Made by a program: the position numbers and the translations under genes
Part shown: positions 15,258-23,607 of the stretch, in pieces
How the letters are laid out: each line of letters starts with the position of its first letter
Numbering within the stretch: position 1 is the stretch's first letter
Source: Bacillus sp. FJAT-44742
GTDB taxonomy: Bacteria; Bacillota; Bacilli; Bacillales; Marinococcaceae
NCBI RefSeq assembly: GCF_002797315.1
Contig: NZ_KZ454936.1
Span: 2,241,645-2,305,644, forward strand
Length of the DNA: 64,000 nucleotides
Reading direction: 5' to 3'
The notes under the pieces: model-generated
The model's database searches: none
Seen by the model: the letters and a program-made list of their open reading frames with translations, nothing else
Told to the model about the DNA's origin: nothing

Positions 15258-16616
15258 GTGGCACGCAGCATGACTGAAAATGAAATGACACTCGCTCTGA
15301 TCAAGACCTTAAAGGAAGGAAAAAAGACAGTCTTTCAAGAGATCATTAATGAACTGCAGCCGTATGATCTGGCTCAGCAATATCATTATCTCCCTGCAAA
15401 ACATCGCAATAAGTTTCTTCTTTATTTGTCAATTGAACAGCTGACTTATCTTATCGTTGAATTAGAACAGGATGATCAGCTCGAGGTGCTACATAAACTG
15501 GGAACCGAAAAATCCTCAAAAGTCCTTGATTTAATGGAAAACGATGAAATTGCCTCCCTGTTAACAGATGTAGAACCGGAGAAAGCAAATGAGCTGCTTT
15601 CAGAAATGAAACAGGAAGAGTCTGAAGCCGTTCAGTATTTAATGAATTACCCGCCGGAAACAGCAGGGAGAATCATGACGGACAGGTACGTCTGGATTCC
15701 AAAGCATTACACGGTTCATGAAGCCGTAGAGAAACTGAAGAACTTCTATGAGCTTGCTGAATACTTAAATTACATTTATGTAATTGATTCGGAGAAAAAG
15801 CTTGTAGGAGTCGCATCATACAAGGATTTACTCCTTGGAAAACCTACTGATAAAATAGAAGATATCATGTTCAGCCGCCTCGTTAAGGTTGACGTGTATA
15901 CAGACCAGGAAGAAGTAGCAAAGCTTATCAATCGCTATGATTTTATATCCATGCCTGTTGTGGAAGAAGACGGCAAGCTTGTCGGTATTATTACAGTAGA
16001 TGACGTGATTGATGTCGTCATTAAAGAAGCAAATGAAGATATCGAAAAGCTTTCCGCCTCAGGAAAAGCCATCGATTTTAACACAAAGCCAACCATTGCC
16101 GCTTACCGGCGGCTTCCCTGGCTTATTCTCCTTTTATTTATCGGACTGGTTTCAGGGGGAATCATCAGTGGATTTGAAGGAACGCTTGAGCAGGTTGTCG
16201 CTTTGGCCTTTTTTATGCCATTGATTGCCGGAATGACAGGCAATACCGGGACACAGTCCCTGGCCGTAGTTGTTCGGGGGTTAGTATCACAGGAATTAAA
16301 TTTTAAACAATCTCTCAAATTGATATTTCGTGAACTCCTAGTCGGTATTATTATCGGGATCGTCTGCGGCATTCTCATTGCTTTCATTGCCTATGTTTGG
16401 ATGGGAAACATAATTCTCGGCCTGGTTGTGGGAAGCTCCCTGCTAGCCACCTTAATCATTGGAACGTTAGCCGGCACCATTATCCCATTGATTCTTTACA
16501 AATTTAAAGTAGATCCTGCCGTAGCATCCGGGCCCTTAATTACAACAATTAACGATATATTATCCTTGCTCATTTATTTTGGGATGGCGACCATGTTTAT
16601 TGCAAGACTTACGTAA
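15258..16616 (+). CDS. mgtE: Magnesium transporter MgtE
   Basis: This 452-residue Mg2+ channel is complete. The acidic N-domain spans about residues 1-135, with superhelical repeats. Two CBS domains follow (about 135-255; MTDRYVWIPKHYTVHEAV, DFISMPVVEEDGKLVGIITVDDVIDVV), then the connecting helix and a C-terminal pore of five membrane segments with PLIAGMTGNTGTQSLAVVVRGL. The cytoplasmic domains sense Mg2+ and close the pore when it is plentiful. Translation starts at GTG 15258 behind GAGGTG. A perfect 16-bp tandem duplication covers the stop codon region, and a bidirectional terminator follows. Confidence 0.95.
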   Translation: MARSMTENEMTLALIKTLKEGKKTVFQEIINELQPYDLAQQYHYLPAKHRNKFLLYLSIEQLTYLIVELEQDDQLEVLHKLGTEKSSKVLDLMENDEIASLLTDVEPEKANELLSEMKQEESEAVQYLMNYPPETAGRIMTDRYVWIPKHYTVHEAVEKLKNFYELAEYLNYIYVIDSEKKLVGVASYKDLLLGKPTDKIEDIMFSRLVKVDVYTDQEEVAKLINRYDFISMPVVEEDGKLVGIITVDDVIDVVIKEANEDIEKLSASGKAIDFNTKPTIAAYRRLPWLILLLFIGLVSGGIISGFEGTLEQVVALAFFMPLIAGMTGNTGTQSLAVVVRGLVSQELNFKQSLKLIFRELLVGIIIGIVCGILIAFIAYVWMGNIILGLVVGSSLLATLIIGTLAGTIIPLILYKFKVDPAVASGPLITTINDILSLLIYFGMATMFIARLT

Positions 16617-16638
16617 ATTTAAACTTACGTAAATTTAA
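16607..16638 (+). repeat. Perfect 16-bp tandem duplication at the mgtE stop
   Basis: ACTTACGTAAATTTAA occurs at 16607-16622 and again at 16623-16638. The first copy includes the final mgtE codons and stop; the second is untranslated. Confidence 0.9.
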
Positions 16639-16671
16639 AGCCTGAAGGGGGAGACCTTCAGGCTTTTTTTA
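16637..16671. terminator. Bidirectional terminator mgtE / phosphodiesterase gene
   Basis: AAAGCCTGAAGG pairs with CCTTCAGGCTTT across a GGGAGA loop, with T7 on the plus strand and A-rich sequence on the other side. It overlaps the stop of the leftward phosphodiesterase gene. Confidence 0.85.
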
Positions 16672-17163
16672 TTCCTTGTTTTCATAAAAAATGTGCTCTG
16701 TTTTCAGTTCTTTCCCAACAGTAAGAACTCCAAATGAATAATAAGGCATCTTTCGTTTGCTCGTAGCAGAACCGGGATTAAACAGTAGTGTTTTGCTGGC
16801 GAATCTGACGTATGGGATATGGGAGTGACCAAATATAATGCAGTCAAGAGGCTCTTCAAATCCTTCGAGGGCTCGCTTTTCCGTCGTTTTTTTCTCGCCA
16901 TGGCCGTGTATAATTCCAATGGTAAAGCCGCCAGCCTCTATACTCTTCTTTTCGGGCATCACTTGCCTGATGTCCTCCCCGTCCACATTGCCAAATACTC
17001 CATCAACCGGGGCATACTTCTGTAGCTCTTCATACACCTCTATTGTCTGCCAGTCTCCAGCATGGATGATCCTGTCTGCTGTTTCCAGCTCCTGAAGCAG
17101 ACGAGAAGGAAGCTGCTTTGCACTTTTAGGAATATGTGTGTCAGCTGTCACTACAATTTTCAT
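16669..17163 (-). CDS. Calcineurin-like phosphodiesterase (YsnB/MJ0936 family)
   Basis: This 164-residue metallophosphoesterase has the full set of two-metal motifs: ADTHIP (D-x-H), HAGDW (G-D), GNVDG (G-N-x-D in place of GNHD), IIHGHGE and FGHSHIP (G-H-x-H). It hydrolyses phosphodiester bonds in vitro in this family; the natural substrate is unknown. Its ATG (17161-17163) overlaps the TGA of the upstream PrmA-like gene (ATGA), so the two are translationally coupled. This makes it the second gene of a two-gene operon that ends in the shared terminator with mgtE. Confidence 0.88.
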   Translation of the reverse strand: MKIVVTADTHIPKSAKQLPSRLLQELETADRIIHAGDWQTIEVYEELQKYAPVDGVFGNVDGEDIRQVMPEKKSIEAGGFTIGIIHGHGEKKTTEKRALEGFEEPLDCIIFGHSHIPYVRFASKTLLFNPGSATSKRKMPYYSFGVLTVGKELKTEHIFYENKE

Positions 17164-18032
17164 GTTACATCTTCGCCTTGCCCTGCAGTAAACAACAGGG
17201 TATTCCACTCTTCTGACTGCCTGCTGTTACAAAGCTTGAAGCCAGCGTCATGAAATAATGTAATGATTCCGTCTTTGGCCCAGTCAACAATGCCCGATAC
17301 TAAATAGAGAGGGCAGGTGGATTTTCCAAATACTCTTTTGCTCTGAAGCCACTCCTTTGTCACGGAAGCGCCGATATTAATGATGATGAGGTCATAATTA
17401 TAGGTTTCAAGATCTTCTGAAAGAACATCCTGTTCCTTTACTATAATACGCTCCTCCACATGATTAAGCTCGGCCTGGTGAGTGACTTCCCTTTGTACCG
17501 GCTGTATATCAAAAGCGTCTACTTGAACTCCTTTTACCGCAGCACCAATTGCAAGAATCCCCGACCCTGTTCCTATATCAGCGGCTTTTCTGCCTATTTC
17601 AAGGGGAAGTTCCATCAGGATATCAAGACTGTCCTGGGTTGTACCGTGGACGCCGGTTCCAAAGGCTCCCTGGGGATCAAGAAGCAGCTCCTTTTCTCCT
17701 TTCTTTGCGGGAAAAGGAGGATAGATTACTTTCCAGCCAGAGGGAAGCGTAATATTTTCATAAGCTGCCTGCGCCTCTTTCCACTCCTTTTCTTTTATAT
17801 CCTCTACTGTGACACCGACAATCGCTGCTATTTCTTCAGCACTCCAGTCGTTCTCAGGAAACAGGTGAACCTGGGCGGTTCCCTCCTCCACCTTCTCTAC
17901 CCCGTAGCCGTCCTCCGTTTGAATTTGCTTGATTGGCTCTTCTATGTAAAAGTGATGAAACCCCGCTTCATACAGCTGAAAAGATACTTCTTCTTCTTTT
18001 TGAAACGGAAAAGGGATGACCCATTCTCTCAT
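17160..18032 (-). CDS. PrmA-like SAM-dependent methyltransferase (paralogue of L11 methyltransferase)
   Basis: This 290-residue protein has the PrmA two-domain layout. The N-terminal ferredoxin-like domain spans about residues 1-115; a Rossmann methyltransferase domain follows, with DPQGAFGTGVHGTTQ, ADIGTGSGILAIGA and DLIIINIGA. Bona fide PrmA has DPGxAFGTGxHxTT and INxANI at the catalytic loop, and its gene sits beside dnaJ. Here the loop differs and the neighbour is a phosphodiesterase gene, so this is probably a diverged paralogue with another target. The ATG at 18032 has GGAGCGAGGAG upstream, and the stop overlaps the next gene by 4 bp. Confidence 0.75.
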   Translation of the reverse strand: MREWVIPFPFQKEEEVSFQLYEAGFHHFYIEEPIKQIQTEDGYGVEKVEEGTAQVHLFPENDWSAEEIAAIVGVTVEDIKEKEWKEAQAAYENITLPSGWKVIYPPFPAKKGEKELLLDPQGAFGTGVHGTTQDSLDILMELPLEIGRKAADIGTGSGILAIGAAVKGVQVDAFDIQPVQREVTHQAELNHVEERIIVKEQDVLSEDLETYNYDLIIINIGASVTKEWLQSKRVFGKSTCPLYLVSGIVDWAKDGIITLFHDAGFKLCNSRQSEEWNTLLFTAGQGEDVT

Positions 18033-18122
18033 TCTCCTCGCTCCTTTCTAAAAATGTATAATGCTCACAACATTCCTGTGATAAAATAACCGGGGCAACT
18101 ATTAAACAAAGAGGGTTATCCT

Positions 18123-18992
18123 ATGGCTCACCCATATGTATTATTGCTGTTAGCCATGCTTATGTTTTCAGGGAACTTTATTGTCGGAAAAGCTTTTAGC
18201 GATACTATCCCGCCTTTAACGCTTTCCTTTATGAGATTTGCCATGGCCGCTGTCATCCTCCTTCCATTGGGCTGGCAGGAGATTATGAACAACAAGGCGC
18301 TGTGGCGCCAGGAGTGGCGGCCGTTAGCCGGGCTTGCTTTAACACTCGGCTTATTTAACGTCATGCTTTACACGTCAGTTCATTATACTACTACCATTAA
18401 TGCTTCCATAGTAGATGCGCTCACTCCGGCTGTAGCCGCAATGCTGGGGTTCTTATTTTTAAAAGAAAGACTGCTGTCAAAACAGGTTGCCGGGATTATC
18501 ATTTCCTTTGCCGGCGTTGTCTGGATTGTTTCCCGGGGCTCTCTCGGAACTCTTCTCTCTCTTTCGATCAACCCAGGAGACCTCCTTATGCTTTTAGGAG
18601 TGGTAAGCTGGGCTGTGTATTCCATTTTTATTAAGCAGTACGGCCACCGCTTTCCTTTCTACGGAGGTATTATTATGACGATGGTGTTCGGGGCTGTTTT
18701 TCTGCTTCCTGCTGCAGCCTTTGAGTGGAGAGATGGATTTCCCATTGAATGGACTGTCTCTCATATCTCTGGGCTGCTGTACATTGGGATTTTCCCTTCT
18801 GCTCTTGCCATCCTTCTCTGGAACCGTGGTGTGGCTGAAGTCGGTCCTTCTCAAGCGAGCATTTTCTTCAATCTTGTTCCCCTCTTTACCACAGTCGCTG
18901 CCGTGCTTTTTCTCGGCGAAAGCTTTGGTCTCGTCCAGCTTGTAGGAGGAGCTCTCGTCCTTGGAGGCGTGTACATCGCCACCAAACCATAA
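18123..18992 (+). CDS. EamA/DMT superfamily transporter
   Basis: This 289-residue membrane protein has ten predicted helices in two homologous EamA halves (second half from about residue 150). Conserved features are FIVGKAFSDTIPPLTLSFMRFAMAAVILLP in the first half, EALLTP-like DALTPAVAAMLGFLFLKERL, and NLVPLFTTVAAVLFLGESF in the second half. Family members export metabolites or amino acids, but the substrate is unknown. The ATG at 18123 follows AAAGAGGG. A long perfect palindrome follows 4 bp after the stop and may end the transcript. Confidence 0.88.
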   Translation: MAHPYVLLLLAMLMFSGNFIVGKAFSDTIPPLTLSFMRFAMAAVILLPLGWQEIMNNKALWRQEWRPLAGLALTLGLFNVMLYTSVHYTTTINASIVDALTPAVAAMLGFLFLKERLLSKQVAGIIISFAGVVWIVSRGSLGTLLSLSINPGDLLMLLGVVSWAVYSIFIKQYGHRFPFYGGIIMTMVFGAVFLLPAAAFEWRDGFPIEWTVSHISGLLYIGIFPSALAILLWNRGVAEVGPSQASIFFNLVPLFTTVAAVLFLGESFGLVQLVGGALVLGGVYIATKP

Positions 18993-18996
18993 ATGT

Positions 18997-19031
18997 GCCT
19001 CATAAAAGGTGCCTGGCACCTTTTATGAGGC
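18997..19031. repeat. 35-bp perfect palindrome with GGTGCC core, REP-like and terminator-like
   Basis: The 17-bp arms around a single central T (19014) are exact complements; the core is GGTGCC-T-GGCACC. It lies directly after the EamA gene, and the core recurs twice in the next 180 bp. As RNA it forms a very stable hairpin, so it may also terminate transcription. Confidence 0.85.
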
Positions 19032-19051
19032 TATTGGCCTTTTCCCGTTAG

Positions 19052-19214
19052 ACCGGGGTTTGCAGTCATTGTTTGTTACAGCAGTGTAACATCCTACTGG
19101 GGTGCCAGGCACCCTAATTGGGTACTTTTGCACAAGCCCGGTACACCGGGGATTGCAGTCATTGTTTGTTACAGGAGTGTAACCTCCCACTGGGGTGCCA
19201 GGCACCCTAAATGG
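19052..19214. repeat. Imperfect direct repeat (about 70 bp, 93-bp period) with GGGTGCC-A-GGCACCC palindromes
   Basis: Copy A (19052-19121) and copy B (19145-19214) share ACCGGGG, a GCAGTCATTGTTTGTTACA stretch, a GTGTAAC stretch and a closing CTGGGGTGCCAGGCACCCTAA. They differ at about ten positions. Each copy ends in the palindrome GGGTGCCAGGCACCC (19100-19114; 19193-19207). The layout is that of a REP/BIME-like intergenic element. The 60-codon frame running through it merely translates the repeat and lacks a ribosome site. Confidence 0.8.
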
Positions 19215-19219
19215 GGACT

Positions 19220-20122
19220 CTAAATGATGTCGAGTGGGACTTTTTTGTCGGGCTCAGGGAAGGCTTCGTCAAGCTGTGCCAGCTCTTGTTCGCTGAGAAT
19301 AATAGAAGCAGCTTCAGCATTTTCGATCACGTGATTCTCCTGAACGGCTTTAGGAATGGCAATGGTATCGTGATTTCTAATGGTCCATGCCAAAGCAATC
19401 TGCAGAGGCTTCACCTGGTGCTCCTCTGCGATCTCCTTTACAGTTGGATGGTTGACAAGGCTGACTCGGGAGTGATCATCACCTCTTGCCAAAGGACTGT
19501 ACGCCATAATCGGCATGTTGTGCTGACGCTGCCAGGGAAGAAGATCATAATCAATCCCCCGTGAACCTAAATGATACAAAACCTGGTTTACTGCGCAGTT
19601 GGACCCTTGTTCTTTCCCAAGTAACTCTTCCATGTCCTTTGTATCAAAGTTCGAAACGCCCCACCTTCTGATCTTTCCCTCTCTTTTCAACTGTTCCATT
19701 CCTTCTATCGTTTCCTCTAAAGGAATGCTTCCTCTCCAGTGAAGCAAATATAAATCTATATAGTCTGTCTTAAGGCGTCTTAAGCTTTGTTCACACGCCT
19801 TCGGCAAGGTATCCTTGCCACCGTGATGGGGATACGCTTTTGAAACGAGAAACACATCTTCTCTTTTTCCTTTTATCGCTTCCCCTGTTACTTCCTCAGC
19901 TCCACCGTCAGCATACATCTCTGCCGTATCAATCAACTTCATGCCGGCTTCAACTCCAAGCTGGAGGGCCTTAACTTCCTGATCTTTTTCCCGGGGATCT
20001 TCCCCCATATACCATGTTCCCTGGCCAATGGAAGGAACAGACGTGCCATCAGGCAGGGTAACTGTTCTCTCCTCAGCCTTGTCTTTTGCCCGAGCCACTC
20101 TTTCTTGGTCTTTAAACGACAT
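19220..20122 (-). CDS. Aldo/keto reductase
   Basis: This 300-residue TIM-barrel NADPH-dependent oxidoreductase has a complete catalytic tetrad: Asp and Tyr in LIDTAEMYADG, Lys in VSKAYPHH and His in LLHWRG. The C-terminal cofactor site IPKAVQENHVIENAEAA is also present. It belongs to the bacterial group related to B. subtilis YtbE and E. coli YeaE, which reduce small aldehydes such as methylglyoxal. An N-terminal extension of about 20 residues (MSFKDQERVARAKDK) precedes the first strand. The ATG at 20122 has GGGGCGG upstream. Confidence 0.88.
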   Translation of the reverse strand: MSFKDQERVARAKDKAEERTVTLPDGTSVPSIGQGTWYMGEDPREKDQEVKALQLGVEAGMKLIDTAEMYADGGAEEVTGEAIKGKREDVFLVSKAYPHHGGKDTLPKACEQSLRRLKTDYIDLYLLHWRGSIPLEETIEGMEQLKREGKIRRWGVSNFDTKDMEELLGKEQGSNCAVNQVLYHLGSRGIDYDLLPWQRQHNMPIMAYSPLARGDDHSRVSLVNHPTVKEIAEEHQVKPLQIALAWTIRNHDTIAIPKAVQENHVIENAEAASIILSEQELAQLDEAFPEPDKKVPLDII

Positions 20123-20158
20123 TTACTTTTCACCGCCCCTTTCTTGTTTTCATATAGT

Positions 20159-20193
20159 AAAAACAGCTTGCCCCGTTCGGACAAGCTGTTCCT
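20159..20193 (-). terminator. ectD terminator
   Basis: On the minus strand AACAGCTTGTCC pairs with GGGGCAAGCTGTT (one G-U pair), followed by TTTTAC. It starts 9 bp after the ectD stop. Confidence 0.8.
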
Positions 20194-20201
20194 TATTCAT
20201 T

Positions 20202-21131
20202 TTACTTTGTCTTTTGTTTCGTAATATCTCCGCTTACCGGAGTGATCGGCTGTACATTTTCTCGGTTAGCCAGGAACTCAGGTCGCGGCTCTTTGCCGGA
20301 AAACGGCTCCTGAAGCTTATTGGTAATCGAGTTATAGACAAAGAAAACATTGCTTCGCGGATAAGGAGAGATGTTCCCTGCAGATCCGTGCATTGTGTTG
20401 CACTCAAAGAACAACACAGATCCTGCCGGACCGGTTGCACGGTCAATACGTCCTCCTGCCTGATCCACCAGCCACTTCATGCTTTCATTGTCCGGCACCC
20501 CAAGCTCCTGCTTTTGAAGAGAGCTCTTATAGTTTGCATCCGGAGTTTCACCAGGGCAGGAAACAAACCATTTGTGGGACCCTGGGATCAGCATAAGCGG
20601 TCCATTGTATTCATAGTTGTCCGTAAGAACGATCGAGCAGCTGACTGCACGCATGTTCGGCATGCCGTCCTCTACGTGCCATGTTTCAAAATCAGAGTGC
20701 CAGTAGAATTCTTTCCCTTTGAAACCGGGCTTAAAGTTAATACGGGATTGGTTAATGTACACCTGGTCTCCTAAAAGCTGCTCTGCGATTTTCACAAGAC
20801 GCTCATTTTTGGAAAGAGCTTCAAAGAAGCTGCCATCCTTATGAGTTTCAAAAACAGAGCGGATTTCATTGCTTCCAGGCTCTTTGATGACATCGTCAGC
20901 TTCACGGCTTTCATTTGCTTCCATTGTACCGTCAAGCTCTCTTTTCATGATTTCGACTTCTTCATCGCTGAACATTTTTTCAAAGAGTAAGTATCCATTT
21001 TCTTCATAAAAATCTAGCTCTTTTTTATTCAAAGGACCATTACTTTGAGAAGAATCTGAATGAATCACTGGGTCTTTCCGTTCTACAATTTTAGTTTCTT
21101 GTCCGATGCGAGATGGATATAAATCTTTCAT
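20202..21131 (-). CDS. ectD: Ectoine hydroxylase
   Basis: This 309-residue Fe(II)/2-oxoglutarate dioxygenase hydroxylates ectoine to 5-hydroxyectoine, a compatible solute for salt and heat stress. It shows the diagnostic EctD signature from F142 (FYWHSDFETWHVEDGMP), with iron ligands H145, D147 and H248 (NTMHGSAGN) all present, and normal length. The ATG at 21131 has AAAGGAGTG upstream. The gene is alone, with its own terminator; ectABC is not in this window, so ectoine must be made from a distant locus or imported. The divergent fumC shares the upstream region. Confidence 0.95.
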   Translation of the reverse strand: MKDLYPSRIGQETKIVERKDPVIHSDSSQSNGPLNKKELDFYEENGYLLFEKMFSDEEVEIMKRELDGTMEANESREADDVIKEPGSNEIRSVFETHKDGSFFEALSKNERLVKIAEQLLGDQVYINQSRINFKPGFKGKEFYWHSDFETWHVEDGMPNMRAVSCSIVLTDNYEYNGPLMLIPGSHKWFVSCPGETPDANYKSSLQKQELGVPDNESMKWLVDQAGGRIDRATGPAGSVLFFECNTMHGSAGNISPYPRSNVFFVYNSITNKLQEPFSGKEPRPEFLANRENVQPITPVSGDITKQKTK

Positions 21132-21448
21132 CGCACAATCACTCCTTTTATTAAAATTATTGTTCGGAAATTTTGGTGTCAATCATTGGAGTTCCCCTCT
21201 AAAATCTATTTTAAACACAATTATTTATAGAAGTTAAGTAGATTTTTTAGCAATGGGCTTGTTGTTCGGGATTCTCGAATATTAGTTCATATTTCACTGT
21301 GTATGAAAAATATCCTTTTCTATCATTTCTTTCCCACCTTTATTTCTTCTTTTTTCGTTTTATCATATTTTTCAAAAAACTATGATTTGATGATAAAGCT
21401 TCCGGGTATATAATAAGGTAAAAATCTTTTTTAGGGGGAACGTTCAAG
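21132..21448. other. Divergent ectD/fumC intergenic region
   Basis: This 317-bp AT-rich spacer contains the promoters of both genes. On the fumC side TTGATG (21387-21392) and TATAAT (21409-21414) with a 16-bp spacer form a sigma-A-like promoter. No clear ectD promoter or operator could be picked by eye. Confidence 0.5.
21387..21414 (+). promoter_or_regulatory. Probable sigma-A promoter of fumC
   Basis: TTGATG, 16-bp spacer, perfect TATAAT. The start codon is at 21449. Confidence 0.5.
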
Positions 21449-22837
21449 ATGGAATATAGAATTGAAAAAGATACCCTAGGTGAAATGAAAGTCCCAGCTG
21501 ATAAAAACTGGGGAGCTCAAACCCAGCGAAGTCTGGAAAACTTCAAAATCGGAAAAGAAAAGATGCCCATTGAAGTTGTCCATGCATTCGCCATTTTAAA
21601 AAGATCAGCCGCCCTTGCGAATAAAAGACTTGGCAAGCTGGAACCGGAAAAAGCAGACGCGATTGCCAAAGCGGCGGATGAAGTGCTAAGCGGCCAGTTA
21701 GATGATAACTTCCCTCTTGTCGTATGGCAGACTGGTAGCGGTACACAATCCAATATGAACATGAATGAAGTCCTGGCACGCCGGGCTACAGCTCTACTAG
21801 AAGAAGAAGGAAAAGATCTTATCGTTCATCCAAATGATGACGTCAATCGTTCCCAAAGCTCAAACGACACCTTCCCGACAGCGATGCACATAGCTGCTGT
21901 TGAAAAAGTGGAGAGCGATGTTCTCCCTGCGCTTGATATACTTAAGAATACACTGGCTGAAAAAAAGAAGGAATTTGATGATGTGATTAAAATAGGCCGC
22001 ACCCACCTTCAGGACGCAACGCCTCTTACTTTAGGCCAGGAAATCAGCGGATGGCACCGCATGCTGGAAAAAAGCAGTGAAATGATTAAAGAAAGCATCG
22101 ACCATGTACGGGATCTGGCGATTGGCGGCACAGCAGTAGGTACGGGAATTAACGCCCACCCTAAGTTTGGCGCTTATGTAGCTGAAGAAATCAGCAGCAT
22201 CACAGAAAAAACCTTCCGTTCAGCTCCAAATAAGTTCCATTCGTTAACAAGCCATGATGAGATAAGCTATGCTCACGGGGCGTTAAAAGCTCTGGCTGCC
22301 GACTTGATGAAAATTGCAAACGATGTGCGCTGGCTCGCAAGTGGTCCACGTTCCGGTTTAGGTGAAATTACTATTCCTGCCAATGAACCTGGAAGCTCCA
22401 TCATGCCTGGTAAGGTAAACCCTACTCAAAGCGAAGCTCTTACAATGGTAACTTCCCAGGTAATGGGCAATGACGCCACCATCGGCTTTGCCGCAAGCCA
22501 GGGGAACTTTGAATTGAATGTATTTAAGCCTGTAATTATTTACAATTTCCTTCAATCCTCTTACTTGCTTGCAGAAGGCATGATTTCCTTTAACGACAAA
22601 TGTGCCGTAGGTATTGAGCCTGATCGCGACAAGATTAAAGAGCATTTAAACAATTCCTTGATGCTTGTAACAGCTCTTAACCCTCATATTGGCTATGAGA
22701 ATGCAGCTAAAATTGCAAAAAAAGCTCACCAGGAAGGGACCACTTTAAAAGAAGCTGTGCTTGACAGCGGCCTTCTGACTGAAGAACAATTTGAAGAGTA
22801 CGTGAACCCAGAAAAAATGGTTTCTCCCCAGGAATAA
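21449..22837 (+). CDS. fumC: Fumarate hydratase, class II
   Basis: This 462-residue enzyme interconverts fumarate and (S)-malate in the TCA cycle without an Fe-S cluster. The family motifs are complete: [43 protein letters not shown], the active-site HxK region, and the signature [13 protein letters not shown] with the catalytic mobile-loop serine. The ATG at 21449 follows AGGGGGAA. It is divergent from ectD with a sigma-A-like promoter at 21387-21414. Class II fumarase is the usual single fumarase of bacilli (CitG). Confidence 0.96.
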   Translation: MEYRIEKDTLGEMKVPADKNWGAQTQRSLENFKIGKEKMPIEVVHAFAILKRSAALANKRLGKLEPEKADAIAKAADEVLSGQLDDNFPLVVWQTGSGTQSNMNMNEVLARRATALLEEEGKDLIVHPNDDVNRSQSSNDTFPTAMHIAAVEKVESDVLPALDILKNTLAEKKKEFDDVIKIGRTHLQDATPLTLGQEISGWHRMLEKSSEMIKESIDHVRDLAIGGTAVGTGINAHPKFGAYVAEEISSITEKTFRSAPNKFHSLTSHDEISYAHGALKALAADLMKIANDVRWLASGPRSGLGEITIPANEPGSSIMPGKVNPTQSEALTMVTSQVMGNDATIGFAASQGNFELNVFKPVIIYNFLQSSYLLAEGMISFNDKCAVGIEPDRDKIKEHLNNSLMLVTALNPHIGYENAAKIAKKAHQEGTTLKEAVLDSGLLTEEQFEEYVNPEKMVSPQE

Positions 22838-23036
22838 GAAAAAGTGAGTTCGTAACAGAAGTTTAGCTTTAAAAAAAGCGGGGGTTCTTGCTTTTTGAGG
22901 GAATTCTCGCGGCTTAAAAAGACAGAAATCTCTCTTTACTGTTGGCTTTTTCGTGCTCATTATAGTCCAGCTTTTTTTCTCTCTTTCCACGCTGTGAAGA
23001 GAAGCGGCCTGCTGAGTCACCGGCCAGTCATCACGA

Positions 23037-23078
23037 AACAGGCTGTTGAGAAAATCTTTTCAACAGCCTGTTTGTCTA
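23037..23078 (-). terminator. Terminator of the 23.1-kb GNAT gene
   Basis: AACAGGCTGTTGA pairs with TCAACAGCCTGTT around a roughly 10-nt loop. It lies just after the stop of the leftward GNAT gene, and fumC converges from the other side. Confidence 0.75.
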
Positions 23079-23570
23079 TTATAAAAGAGAATATTTAAGA
23101 ATATGAGTCTTCACTTCCTTGCGGGAGGGAAACGTAATGGAATCATCTTTTACCTTTTCAAAGCCTATATGCTCGTAAAAAGAAAGAGCTGGTTTGTTTT
23201 CCTCCTCCACTTCTACAAGCAGAGCTTCCATACCAATAAGAGCGGATTTCCCTGCTTGAAACAAAGCTTTCCCTGCTCCTAGATTTTGGTATTCAGGAAG
23301 AACAAACATTGCAACAAGCCAGCTGTTAATCATATCCTGCCGGAAAAAGCCTGCAAATCCTATAACCATTTCATTTTGCTCAGCAACAAAATGAAGGCCT
23401 TCCTTAAGGTAGCTCCTAAGTCTTTCTTCGCTGTATGCTCTTTGTAAATATTCATCTCGTTCTTCTTTTGAAAGAAGAATGTGATAAGCATCATGCCAAG
23501 TAATACATGCGACTCTTTGAACAGAAATAAGATCTTTTTCTTCCATGGGCCTTATTGAAATTTCTTCCAA
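23079..23570 (-). CDS. GNAT family N-acetyltransferase
   Basis: This 163-residue protein shows a single GNAT fold: N-terminal EISIRPMEEKDLISVQRV, acetyl-CoA binding motif A VLPEYQNLGAGKALFQAG (around residues 91-108, Q/N-x-x-G-x-G type), and motif B NKPALSFYEHIGFEKV. The acceptor substrate is unknown. The most likely start is the TTG at 23570, with AGGGGG about 10 nt upstream; an internal ATG eight codons later would cut the first strand. The gene is followed by a strong terminator. Confidence 0.8.
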   Translation of the reverse strand: MEEISIRPMEEKDLISVQRVACITWHDAYHILLSKEERDEYLQRAYSEERLRSYLKEGLHFVAEQNEMVIGFAGFFRQDMINSWLVAMFVLPEYQNLGAGKALFQAGKSALIGMEALLVEVEEENKPALSFYEHIGFEKVKDDSITFPSRKEVKTHILKYSLL

Positions 23571-23607
23571 GTACAGAACCCCCTTTACTTACAAGATCTT
23601 TCTCCTG

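Noticed and set aside
17460-18089. Long plus-strand frame opposite the PrmA-like gene
   Set aside because: A shadow of the real gene: Cys/Phe/Tyr-rich, no ribosome site, fully overlapping a protein with clear family motifs.
19023-19205. 60-codon frame with PGTPVG and TNNDC repeats
   Set aside because: It runs exactly through the REP-like direct repeat, with no ribosome site; the protein repetition follows from the DNA repeat.
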